From DASRDS01 sp035652495 (GTDB taxonomy: Bacteria; Gemmatimonadota; Gemmatimonadetes; Gemmatimonadales; Gemmatimonadaceae), in NCBI GenBank assembly GCA_035652495.1, contig DASRDS010000302.1, forward strand, positions 1 to 14,376: a stretch of DNA of 14,376 nt, given 5' to 3'. The notes beneath the pieces are model-generated. The model did not search any database. It was not told where the DNA came from and was given only the letters and a program-made list of their open reading frames with translations. A program made the translations under genes and the position numbers. Within the stretch, counting starts at the first letter, position 1. Each line of letters begins with the position of its first letter. Of this stretch, positions 1-7,303 are shown piece after piece.

Positions 1-67
1 TATTGTTGTCACTGGAGCACGCGGCGCCGACGAGAATCAAGGCCGCGAGCGAAAGACGGCGATACAT
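1..67 (-). CDS. Lipoprotein, N-terminal fragment (runs off left edge)
   Basis: Only the first 22 codons are inside the window. They encode a basic start (MYRR), a hydrophobic core (LSLAALILVG) and a lipobox-like end, VGAAC, followed by SSDNN. This is a typical lipoprotein signal peptide in which the cysteine at residue 17 would be lipidated after cleavage by signal peptidase II. A GGAG Shine-Dalgarno sequence lies about 8 bases before the ATG at 67-65. The gene starts 20 bases after the stop of the leftward DUF4331 gene, so the two probably share a transcript. The mature function cannot be told from this fragment. Confidence 0.7.
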   Translation of the reverse strand, partial: MYRRLSLAALILVGAACSSDNN

Positions 68-87
68 GGTGGTGTGGTCTCCGATGG

Positions 88-807
88 TTAGCGGCTGATG
101 GTTCCCCAGAGGCCGAGCTTCGCGTTGCCACTGGCGGTCAGCATGGATGCCGGGACCTCGACGACGATCGACAGGACGTTGTGTCCTTTCACGAAATCGA
201 TACCGGGATTGCGGAAGGAGCTGGCCGACGGCGTCGACGGCAGTTGGGCCAAGGGGCCGGTGACCGGCTTCCGGTCAGGCAGAATCCGGAAGAACTGTTC
301 GAGGTCGATGAAGAACGGATCGCTGCGCGGGCCGGCGAACAGCTGAATCGCCGTGTTCGAGCCCAGGACCGTGTTGACCTTGCCGGTCAGGACCGGCTTC
401 GCGGTGGTCAGCGTGTTCCGCATCGCGCCGACGACTGACGGCGCCATGGGGCCGTACAGCGACACGGTCTGATTCGCGCCGGTGCCGGTGAATACGACCT
501 GCATCACCAGGTCTTCCTTCGCGTCACCGGTGTTGTCGATCTTGAACTGGTACAGCAAGTTCGGATCGAACGAGGTGTTTGGTGTTTCCGCTGGCGTCAG
601 GAACGCCCAGCTATTGAGCACGAGCGCAATGCGGCCCGGCGCGGAGCCGGGGAAAGCGTAGAAGTCCGTCATGTCCATCGACGGGTTGAGCTCGACGTCG
701 GGGCTGTCCTGATGGTCGGATGCCCAGACATGCCGCGTCGTGGCCAATATGCTGGCGCCGAGCGCGGCGACGAGCCCGGCAGCGAGCAGACTGCGGGCGC
801 GAAGCAT
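88..807 (-). CDS. Secreted DUF4331-family protein, short form
   Basis: A 239-residue protein. The start ATG (807-805) has GGAGG 7 bases upstream on the coding strand, and it makes a Sec signal peptide begin at residue 1; the reading frame stays open further upstream but without such a signal. Residues 1-29 form the signal peptide (RAR, hydrophobic core, likely cleavage after HVWA). The mature protein begins SDHQDSPDVELNPSMDMTDFY, resembling the DUF4331 opening in which a Ser/His/Glu-Pro stretch is followed by a T/D-[FY]-A-F segment. DUF4331 has no established biochemical role; members are exported. Many members are roughly twice this length, so this is a single-core version. It diverges from the esterase gene across 202 bases and precedes the lipoprotein. 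Family assignment is by recognition of the N-terminal motif. Confidence 0.75.
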   Translation of the reverse strand: MLRARSLLAAGLVAALGASILATTRHVWASDHQDSPDVELNPSMDMTDFYAFPGSAPGRIALVLNSWAFLTPAETPNTSFDPNLLYQFKIDNTGDAKEDLVMQVVFTGTGANQTVSLYGPMAPSVVGAMRNTLTTAKPVLTGKVNTVLGSNTAIQLFAGPRSDPFFIDLEQFFRILPDRKPVTGPLAQLPSTPSASSFRNPGIDFVKGHNVLSIVVEVPASMLTASGNAKLGLWGTISR

Positions 808-864
808 GAAACTGCCTCCAGAATTTGTGAGAGTGATGTGCGGTGGGGTTACGCCGTGGGAGGG

Positions 865-887
865 CGATCGGATTTGAGATCCGATCG
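865..887. repeat. Perfect 9-bp inverted repeat in divergent spacer
   Basis: The arms CGATCGGAT (865-873) and ATCCGATCG (879-887) are exact reverse complements around a 5-base loop, TTGAG. The dyad sits in the 202-base region between the start codons of the leftward DUF4331 gene and the rightward esterase gene. Because both genes read away from it, it is not a terminator for either. A regulator-binding dyad or a leader hairpin fits better. The rest of the spacer shows no other strong structure. Confidence 0.55.
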
Positions 888-935
888 GCCGGCGTGCGCG
901 TAGATGATTATCTTCTGGCCGTGCCCGGGCCTCGA

Positions 936-963
936 TTGACGCTCCGTGCAGAACGGCGATATC
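936..963 (+). promoter_or_regulatory. Weak sigma70-like promoter candidate for esterase gene
   Basis: TTGACG (936-941) is a 5/6 match to a -35 box. It is followed after 16 bases by GATATC (958-963), a poor -10 match. Transcription from here would give a leader of about 40 bases before the ATG at 1010. Such short matches arise by chance, and promoter consensus in this probable phylum is not well known. Confidence 0.25.
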
Positions 964-1009
964 CTGCGCGTCGACGGTAGCACTGGTCGTGTCTTTCGCG
1001 AGAGATAAG

Positions 1010-2755
1010 ATGCTCAAGCTCAGTACCCTGTTCGCTCTCGCCGCGCTCGCGGCGCCACTGCACGCGCAACGCATTCTCGTGGGCCTGCCCGCGAAGGCCA
1101 CGTCGCTGCCAAAGGACGGGCGACTCCTGCTGCTGCTCTCGACGGATAGCGCGTCCGAGCCGCGCTTCGAGATCAACTATCACGACAACACGCAGCAAAT
1201 CTTCGGGATCGACGTGCATGATCTGAGCGCGTCGCACCCCGGCGTGTTCGATGCGCATGCGTATGGCTATCCAAAGGAGAGCCTCGCCGACGTTCCACCT
1301 GGCGACTATTGGATCCAGGCTGTCCTGCATCCGTACGAGGTCTATCACCGTGGCGACGGGCACACGGTGGAGCTGCCGCCTGATCGTGGCGAGGGCCAGC
1401 ACTGGGAGCGCGCGCCCGGCTCGCCGATGAGTCGGCCGACGTTCATCCACTTCGATCCGCGGAAGAGCAACCTGATTCGCATCACGCTCGATACCGTGAT
1501 GGGGCCGTTGCCTGAGACGCCGGATACGAAGTACGTCAAGCACATTCGCATTCAGAGCGATCGTCTCACGAAATTCTGGGGGCGGCCGACGTACCTGGGC
1601 GCGATCGTCGTATTGCCGGAGGGATTCGACACACATCCCGAGTCCCACTATCCGCTCGCGATCGAAGAGGGCCACTTTCAGCGCGAGCCCTCGGATTGGC
1701 GGGAGGAGCCAGCCGCCGCGAGTTTGCCGGCGCCGAATCTGGCCGAGATCGCGCATGATTGTCCGAACGGGAGCTCGCTCGAGCACTGCAATCGGGCGCA
1801 GCTGCGCCGGCTGGCGCAGGAGCACGAGTACGAGTTCTACCAGAAGTGGACGGGGCCCGGGTTTCCGCGCGTGATCATGGTCACGATCCAGCACGCGAAT
1901 CCGTACTACGATGATTCCTACGCGGTGAACTCGGCCAACGTCGGGCCGTACGGCGATGCGATCACGTATGAGCTGATTCCGTACATCGAGAAGCAGTATC
2001 GTGGCCTCGGGCCATGGGCGAGAGCGCTCTACGGAGGCTCCACTGGCGGCTGGGAAGCTCTCGGCGCTCAAGTCTTCTACCCTGACGAGTACAACGGCAG
2101 CTGGGCGTTCTGTCCTGATCCCGTGGACTTTCACGCGTACACGAATATCGATCTGTACCACGACAAGAACGCGTACTTCTCCGAGGGCTACTGGCGCCGC
2201 ACGCCGCGGCTTGGCGAGCGCACGTACCTGGGCCAGGAGCTCTCGACCGTCGAGCAGCAAAACCTCGTGGAGCTGGTCCGCGGTACCCACTCGCGGTCGG
2301 GCGAGCAATGGGACATCTGGGAAGCCGTGTTCTCGCCGATCGGCACCGACGGGTATCCCCAGCGGATCTGGGATAAGAAAACGGGCGTCATCGATACGAC
2401 CGTCGCGGCGTATTGGCGCGACCATTACGATCTCGTGCACATCATGCGGCGCGACTGGCCGACGCTCGGGCCCAAGCTCAAGGGGAAGATCCACCTCTAC
2501 GTCGGGCTGTCCGATACGTGGATGCTGAACGATGCCGTTTATCTGGCCGACGATTTCCTCAAGTCGACCCAAAATCCATCGGCCGATGCCGTCGTCGAGT
2601 ATGGCGCGCGTGACGAGCATTGCTGGACCGGGGATCACGATCACCCGAACACCATCGCCCGCGGTACTACCAGCGGGCGTATGATCCCGTTGATGGTGAA
2701 GCGCTGGCTGCAAAGCGCTCCGCCCGGAGCTGACACAACCAGTTGGCGATACTAG
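1010..2755 (+). CDS. Secreted putative esterase, alpha/beta-hydrolase (esterase D-like)
   Basis: A 581-residue protein. I chose ATG 1010 over an in-frame GTG at 989 because it begins exactly at a Sec signal peptide (MLKLSTLFALAALAAPLHA, cleavage before Gln20). Residues 20-190 form an N-terminal beta-rich region that I do not recognise beyond its resemblance to leader domains of large putative esterases. Residues about 195-575 form the alpha/beta-hydrolase. The nucleophile elbow is Y-G-G-S-T-G-G with Ser344. Asp502 in GLSDTW and His537 in DEHCW are reasonable acid and histidine candidates. The chain should be exported and cleave an ester of unknown identity; the C-terminal half resembles enterochelin esterase/esterase D (PF00756). 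It ends 14 bases before the next serine hydrolase, suggesting one operon of two exported hydrolases. No strong Shine-Dalgarno sequence is visible. Confidence 0.8.
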   Translation: MLKLSTLFALAALAAPLHAQRILVGLPAKATSLPKDGRLLLLLSTDSASEPRFEINYHDNTQQIFGIDVHDLSASHPGVFDAHAYGYPKESLADVPPGDYWIQAVLHPYEVYHRGDGHTVELPPDRGEGQHWERAPGSPMSRPTFIHFDPRKSNLIRITLDTVMGPLPETPDTKYVKHIRIQSDRLTKFWGRPTYLGAIVVLPEGFDTHPESHYPLAIEEGHFQREPSDWREEPAAASLPAPNLAEIAHDCPNGSSLEHCNRAQLRRLAQEHEYEFYQKWTGPGFPRVIMVTIQHANPYYDDSYAVNSANVGPYGDAITYELIPYIEKQYRGLGPWARALYGGSTGGWEALGAQVFYPDEYNGSWAFCPDPVDFHAYTNIDLYHDKNAYFSEGYWRRTPRLGERTYLGQELSTVEQQNLVELVRGTHSRSGEQWDIWEAVFSPIGTDGYPQRIWDKKTGVIDTTVAAYWRDHYDLVHIMRRDWPTLGPKLKGKIHLYVGLSDTWMLNDAVYLADDFLKSTQNPSADAVVEYGARDEHCWTGDHDHPNTIARGTTSGRMIPLMVKRWLQSAPPGADTTSWRY

Positions 2756-2769
2756 GTGTCTAACGGGCC

Positions 2770-4437
2770 ATGATGATCACCATCTTGGCCTGCCAGCTCT
2801 GGGTTAGCGATAGCACCTATGGCCCCCGAGTCGCTGGGAGGCTGTATATACATAGCTCGACTGCGAGTATCGGCGGGCTAGTTCCCGACGTGCCGGTGCA
2901 TCGCGCGGGTGACTCGGTCACGATCGCGCTGCCGGATTCCCAGGGTGAGTTCCGTGGCACCGTCGACCCGGATGGGCGGATCGGCGGATTCTGGGTGCAG
3001 GCGCGCGGGCTCGTGAGTGGCGTACGATACGCCACGCCGGTCACACTCTACACGCCTGGGAAAGGGGCGTATTTCTCGATCGGCGAGCTCCGTCCGCTCG
3101 AGGAGCATTACCGGTTGTACATGCGCTCGACGCCAGACTCCGGCGTCACCTTCCGCGTGCCGGAGCGCAACTATCTCGGCGGCCAGGGTTACGCGCGCTA
3201 CATCATGCAGCCGGACGGCGACTCGATTCGGTTCGTCGACACGACGCATACCTTCCCGTCGTTCTCGGGACATAGAGTGGGCGATCGTATCACGATGCAC
3301 TGGCCGGGGCTCGATATGCCGGTGACGCTTCGACCGGCGACGCGCCGGGAGACCGCTGAGTATTACCCGCGTCCGCCTGGATCGAAGTACACGTACCGGG
3401 TGCCGAAGCGAATGCCCGATGACTGGCGCATCGGCCGGGCGCGCGACGTTGGGATTGACGAAGCCGCGCTCGCCGCGATCGTTCAACACATCGGTTCGAC
3501 CGACCCGGTTTCGCGAACCGCGCCATTGATCCAATCGCTGCTGATCGCGCGCCACGGGCGCCTCGTGCTCGACGAATATTTCTTCGGGTTCGACGCCGAC
3601 CGCCTCCACGACCTGCGCTCGGCCAGCAAGACCTTCACGTCGGTCATGGTGGGTGCGGCTCACGTCGACATGAACACGCCGCTTTACGCGGCCCTCGGCG
3701 ACCCGCAACCCGACCGCTCGCGCATCACCGTCGGCCACGCGCTGACGCACAGCACCGGTCTCGCGTGCGACGACAACGACGACGACTCGCCGGGCAACGA
3801 AGACAAGATGTACACACAGACCGGCCAACTGGACTGGTATCGGTTCATCCTCGAACTGCCCGTCGCGCATGATCCGGGCACGGTCTACGCCTACTGCTCC
3901 GGCGGCATCAATCTCGCCCTCGGCGTGGTCGCCCGCACGACAAATACGTGGCTACCCGCATTTTTCGCGAAATCCGTCGCCGAGCCACTGGGCATACACC
4001 GGTGGGCGATGAATCTTATGCCGACCGGCGATGGGTACGGTGGCGGCGGGCTGTACCTCCGTCCGCGCGATCTGCTCAAGCTCGGCGTCGCGTATCTCGA
4101 CAGCGGCGTGTGGCATGGAGCCAGCTATCTCGACGACGGCAGGTGGAAAAGCCAGCGCATCGTCAGCGCCGATTGGGTCCGCCAATCAACCGCGAAGCAG
4201 ATCGTGACCGGCACCGACACGTGGGATGGCTATGGCTGGCATCTGAACATCCTACACGCGCCGGGCCGCGACTATCACGACTACGAAGCCACGGGTAATG
4301 GCGGCCAGCTGTTGATCGTCGTACCCGACCTCGATCTGGCCGTCGTGTTTACCGCCGCGAACTACAATCGCTACCCCATCTGGCGCACCTTTCGCGACAG
4401 CATCACCGCGACGCAGATCATTCCCGCCGTGCACTAG
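2770..4437 (+). CDS. Serine hydrolase, beta-lactamase/PBP fold (class C-like)
   Basis: A 555-residue protein whose second half is a PF00144 serine hydrolase. The catalytic S-x-x-K motif is Ser284-Ala-Ser-Lys287 (in LRSASKTF). The second motif Y-x-[NS] is Tyr375-Cys-Ser377 after PGTVYA, and the third motif region is T-G-N-G-G-Q (508-513) before a hydrophobic strand. Members include esterases, D-aminopeptidases and carboxypeptidases as well as beta-lactamases, so the substrate is open. Residues 15-215 are a beta-rich N-terminal region I do not recognise. An in-frame TAA lies at 2761-2763, so translation must begin at ATG 2770 or 2773. The resulting N-terminus, MMITILACQLW, has no basic residues and is not a convincing signal peptide, although I-L-A-C resembles a lipobox. 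It follows the esterase by 14 bases. Confidence 0.8.
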   Translation: MMITILACQLWVSDSTYGPRVAGRLYIHSSTASIGGLVPDVPVHRAGDSVTIALPDSQGEFRGTVDPDGRIGGFWVQARGLVSGVRYATPVTLYTPGKGAYFSIGELRPLEEHYRLYMRSTPDSGVTFRVPERNYLGGQGYARYIMQPDGDSIRFVDTTHTFPSFSGHRVGDRITMHWPGLDMPVTLRPATRRETAEYYPRPPGSKYTYRVPKRMPDDWRIGRARDVGIDEAALAAIVQHIGSTDPVSRTAPLIQSLLIARHGRLVLDEYFFGFDADRLHDLRSASKTFTSVMVGAAHVDMNTPLYAALGDPQPDRSRITVGHALTHSTGLACDDNDDDSPGNEDKMYTQTGQLDWYRFILELPVAHDPGTVYAYCSGGINLALGVVARTTNTWLPAFFAKSVAEPLGIHRWAMNLMPTGDGYGGGGLYLRPRDLLKLGVAYLDSGVWHGASYLDDGRWKSQRIVSADWVRQSTAKQIVTGTDTWDGYGWHLNILHAPGRDYHDYEATGNGGQLLIVVPDLDLAVVFTAANYNRYPIWRTFRDSITATQIIPAVH

Positions 4438-4444
4438 CCTTGCA

Positions 4445-5083
4445 CTAACGAATCATGTAGACCTTGCGCACGGTGTCGCGCACCTCACACACGCCATTCC
4501 ACCCGGCGGGGAAACACGCGAGCGTGTCCGGCTCGATCTCGATGACTTCGCCACTCTCGTGGTAATACGTCGACCGTCCGGCGATGAAGTGGCAAAACTC
4601 ATCACGACTGACGCCGCACCGCCAAATCCCGGGCGTGCAAGTCCACACACCGGACTCAGCGCGCCGCCCGGTCTCGGGCGCTTCTTTGTTCATCCGAATG
4701 CCCGCCGTCGTCGACTGACCCTCGATCATCGTCGACACCGGCCCCCACTCCGCGAGCGGCCCCGCGGTCAGCGCCTGCCGTAACACCGGCGTTCGATCGC
4801 CCGGGCCCCCCAGACATCGCATGTAGCTCGCGACGAACCCACCATGCACGTCGGCCGCGCCGATCCAACCTTCCTTGAAGTGGATCACGTCGCCAGCCCC
4901 GATCGTGTCGGCGCCGAACGTCGCCGAGCCGCGCAGGCAGAACCACAGCTCGTCCGCCGCGAACCGGAGCGGGCCGCTCATCACCGAACGAAGCCCGACC
5001 TCGGCCAGTGGATCGGCTCGCGAAAACAGGACGACGCGACCGATGTGTTCCGAGGCCTGCGCGATATGCGGTGCCGAGCTCAT
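4445..5083 (-). CDS. Bicupin protein with DUF861/EutQ-like C-terminal cupin
   Basis: A 212-residue protein with no signal peptide, so probably cytoplasmic. Residues about 31-93 form a first cupin-like barrel (DELWFCLRGSATFG at 44-57, then GAGDVIHF). Residues about 144-212 form a second, which resembles the cupin_3/DUF861 family that includes ureidoglycine aminohydrolase (GVWTCTPG; DEFCHFIAG with Glu162 and His165; FPAGWNGVCEV; RKVYMI at the end). Residues of the classical metal-binding His-x-His set are mostly absent, as is common in DUF861 proteins, so it may bind a ligand or have little metal chemistry. The gene converges on the serine hydrolase gene, stop to stop, with 7 bases between. Its start lies 8 bases from that of the rightward hydrolase at 5092. 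No clear Shine-Dalgarno precedes ATG 5083. Substrate unknown. Confidence 0.7.
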   Translation of the reverse strand: MSSAPHIAQASEHIGRVVLFSRADPLAEVGLRSVMSGPLRFAADELWFCLRGSATFGADTIGAGDVIHFKEGWIGAADVHGGFVASYMRCLGGPGDRTPVLRQALTAGPLAEWGPVSTMIEGQSTTAGIRMNKEAPETGRRAESGVWTCTPGIWRCGVSRDEFCHFIAGRSTYYHESGEVIEIEPDTLACFPAGWNGVCEVRDTVRKVYMIR

Positions 5084-5091
5084 GCCGAATT

Positions 5092-6045
5092 ATGTTTCGG
5101 GTTGTGCATCGCGCGCTATTGGTACTCATGAGCGTTCTTCCGACCATCGCGGGAGCGCAAGCCGGCTGGATTCCGAGCTCGGACTCGGTCAATCTGTTTT
5201 ACCGGGTCCAGGGCCAGGGTCGCGATACGATCATCGCGATCCACGGCGGGCCCGGGGTCGATCTCGAGAGCATCGCGAACGACTTCGCGCCGCTGACCGA
5301 GCATCATGTCGTCATCTTCTACGACCAGCGTGGCGCCGGGCGGTCGACGTTGCCCAGAGACACCACGGTGCTGACGGCCGCGAATCAGATCGCGGATCTG
5401 GATGCGGTGCGCCGGTATTTTCATTTGAATCGCGTCACGCTCATCGCGCATTCGTATGGACCGTTGTTGGCTGCCACGTACGCCTTGGCGCACCCCGAGG
5501 CGGTCAAGCGCATGATTTTCTTTAATCCCGTTCCCCCTCGCCGCGGCGACTTTTGGCAGCGGTTCGGGAAGACGATGAGTGCGCGCTTGGACAGCTCACA
5601 GCGCGCCGCTATGGCAGAGGCCCAAAAGAAGCTCAATGATCCCGCTAGCGGCATTCTCGAAGATTGCCGCGCGTTTTGGAAGATCGCGCTTCGCCCCCGC
5701 CTCGCGCAGCCCGATAGTACGCTGCACTTGATTAAATCCGACCTTTGCGGCTCAGATCCCGTTGGGATTCGCTACGGGCTGACCGTCACCAATCGCCTGG
5801 TGATGGCTTCGTACGGCGATTGGGATCTCAGAGATCAACTACACAAACTCGAGACGCCTGTGCTCGTCGTGCACGGCGAAGAAGATGCGATTCCGATGGA
5901 CGCCGTCCAGGAGTGGGTGACGTCCATGCCGCACGCGCGCCTGGTCAAGGTGCCGAACGCCGCGCATTTCTCGTACGTCGAGCAGCCGCAAATTGTGTGG
6001 CCGGCCGTCGACCGATTTCTTTCAGAAATCCTTACTGAACACTGA
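5092..6045 (+). CDS. Secreted alpha/beta hydrolase, prolyl aminopeptidase-like (S33)
   Basis: A 317-residue protein beginning at ATG 5092, chosen because it yields a good Sec signal peptide (MFRVVHRALLVLMSVLPTIA, cleavage after AGAQA). A longer frame to 5008 would run through the opposing cupin gene. The oxyanion-loop motif H-G-G-P-G is at 51-55, YDQRGAGRS follows, the nucleophile elbow is A-H-S-Y-G with Ser121, the acid is probably Asp265 in GEEDAIP, and the catalytic histidine is His292 in NAAHF. HGGPG plus DQRGxGxS is characteristic of the proline iminopeptidase branch (peptidase S33, PF00561). Exported members also act on esters, so peptidase activity is likely but not certain. Its last 14 bases overlap, tail to tail, the end of the leftward membrane-protein gene. 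Confidence 0.8.
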   Translation: MFRVVHRALLVLMSVLPTIAGAQAGWIPSSDSVNLFYRVQGQGRDTIIAIHGGPGVDLESIANDFAPLTEHHVVIFYDQRGAGRSTLPRDTTVLTAANQIADLDAVRRYFHLNRVTLIAHSYGPLLAATYALAHPEAVKRMIFFNPVPPRRGDFWQRFGKTMSARLDSSQRAAMAEAQKKLNDPASGILEDCRAFWKIALRPRLAQPDSTLHLIKSDLCGSDPVGIRYGLTVTNRLVMASYGDWDLRDQLHKLETPVLVVHGEEDAIPMDAVQEWVTSMPHARLVKVPNAAHFSYVEQPQIVWPAVDRFLSEILTEH

Positions 6046-6544
6046 CCAATAAGTCGCGCGAGCGAGCAAAAAAGGTCACGACCGCCCGACGCTGCTCGTT
6101 GAGCGGCCGGTTCGCCGACACGCTGTCGGCGGCGGCGCGGACGGCAGCCGCGGCGTCGGCCTTATCCGGTGCGCGATCCGTCTGGATCACGGACAGGACG
6201 TGTCCCACGCGCCCGAATGCGTCATGCGCGATCTCCGCGTCGACCGCGCCCGGCGGCACGACATCGAGGGCCCGCGCCAACGTGCGCACGGTCTCGACCT
6301 GATCCGGCGACGTCGGTGACGTGGCCGCGATCGCGTCCGCGAGCATGCGCAGGCCCGTGGCGGCGTGCGCATCGGCGGCATGCGGCGTCCACGGATTCCC
6401 AAGCGGCTGCTCGGTGAACGCGGTCAACGCGACGAGCGTTGCCCGCGGTCCGACCTTTTGGTTCCGTGTCGCTACACCGACGCTGAGCAACGCCAGGAGC
6501 ACGAGGCCTAACAGCCACGTGATCGTGGTGCGTGGGGCCGCCAC
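6032..6544 (-). CDS. Small single-pass membrane protein of unknown function
   Basis: A 170-residue protein of no family I recognise. I place its start at GTG 6544-6542. That codon lies 2 bases after the stop of the response regulator gene, with GAGGA ending 5 bases upstream, and it puts one transmembrane segment at residues 7-25 (ITWLLGLVLLALLSVGVA) almost at the N-terminus. A longer frame to 6802 only copies the regulator gene out of frame. The remaining 145 residues are alanine-rich, probably helical, and would lie outside the membrane; which side is not certain. Its position as last gene of the LytS/LytTR unit suggests a partner, sensor accessory or effector of that pathway, which is inference from context only. 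It ends 14 bases inside the 3' end of the converging hydrolase gene. Confidence 0.65.
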   Translation of the reverse strand: MAAPRTTITWLLGLVLLALLSVGVATRNQKVGPRATLVALTAFTEQPLGNPWTPHAADAHAATGLRMLADAIAATSPTSPDQVETVRTLARALDVVPPGAVDAEIAHDAFGRVGHVLSVIQTDRAPDKADAAAAVRAAADSVSANRPLNEQRRAVVTFFARSRDLLVSVQ

Positions 6545-6546
6545 GA

Positions 6547-7302
6547 CTATCCTCGCGGCAGACGGTCGCGGTACTGTGGGCTCATCGGCAGCTCGGTGCC
6601 ATCGGTCAGCACGACGCGATACTCGCCGGAGACCAGTGCCCGCAATTCCTTGACGTTGTCGATCCGCACAATGAACGAGCGGTGCACGCGCGCGAACTGC
6701 GCCGGGTCGAGGCGCGATTCGATGCCGGAGATGGTCGACCGGATCAAATGGCATTTCGAGCCGACATGCAGCCGCAGGTAGTTGCGATCCGCCTGCACCC
6801 AATCGATCGCCTGCGTCGACACGAAGTACGTGCGGCGTCCCATCGTGACGGCGACGCGGTCGAGGTACACCGTGCGCTCGCGCAGCTGATCCACGAGTTG
6901 GCGGACCTGCGTGCCCAGCGCGCCGCCGTTCGAGCTGTCGCTCGCGGCGAGCGCGGCCCGCGCCCGGTCGAGCGACCGCTCGAGGCGCTCGCGATCGTAC
7001 GGCTTGAGCAGATAATCGGTCGCATCCGCATCGAACGCCCGGACCGCGTGCTCCGCGTGCGCGGTCACGAAGATCACGAACGGCGGCGGACGGGTGCCGA
7101 GCCGCTCGAGCATCTGGAAGCCATCGAGCTCCGGCATCTGAATGTCCAGGAAGAGCACATCGGCGTCGCTTTCCGGCAGCGACTTCATCGCATCCGATGG
7201 GTCCTCGTACTCGGCCACGACCTCGACGTCGGTCTGTTCCGCCAGCATGGCCTTGAGGCGGCGTCGGGCCAGGGGTTCGTCGTCCACGACAGCGATTTTC
7301 AT
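6547..7302 (-). CDS. LytTR-family response regulator
   Basis: A 251-residue two-component regulator. Residues 1-118 form the receiver: acidic pair Asp7/Asp8 in VVDDEP, phospho-acceptor Asp53 in LFLDIQMP, Thr80 in FVTAH, and Lys100 in LLKPY, so all key residues are present. Residues about 146-248 form a LytTR DNA-binding domain (WVQADRNYLRLHV; FARVHRSFIV; ending SPQYRDRLPRG). LytTR proteins bind imperfect direct repeats in target promoters; which genes are controlled cannot be seen here. The ATG follows the histidine kinase stop after 1 base, so translation is likely coupled, and its own stop is 2 bases before the membrane-protein start. It is the cognate partner of the kinase just upstream, as in LytS/LytR-type pairs. 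Confidence 0.93.
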   Translation of the reverse strand: MKIAVVDDEPLARRRLKAMLAEQTDVEVVAEYEDPSDAMKSLPESDADVLFLDIQMPELDGFQMLERLGTRPPPFVIFVTAHAEHAVRAFDADATDYLLKPYDRERLERSLDRARAALAASDSSNGGALGTQVRQLVDQLRERTVYLDRVAVTMGRRTYFVSTQAIDWVQADRNYLRLHVGSKCHLIRSTISGIESRLDPAQFARVHRSFIVRIDNVKELRALVSGEYRVVLTDGTELPMSPQYRDRLPRG

Positions 7303-7303
7303 A

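Noticed and set aside
908..2713. 601-codon open frame antisense to the esterase gene
   Set aside because: High-GC coding strands often leave an opposite frame open. Its translation is arginine/valine-rich with no domain, while the plus strand has a signal peptide and a catalytic elbow.
2878..3870. 330-codon open frame antisense to the beta-lactamase-fold gene
   Set aside because: Same GC effect; arginine-rich and without motifs, whereas the plus strand carries S-x-x-K and the other family motifs.
4438..4444. Terminator between convergent serine hydrolase and cupin genes
   Set aside because: Only 7 bases separate the stops and no stem followed by a T-run is present; the GCACTAG/GCACTAA similarity is too short to mean anything.
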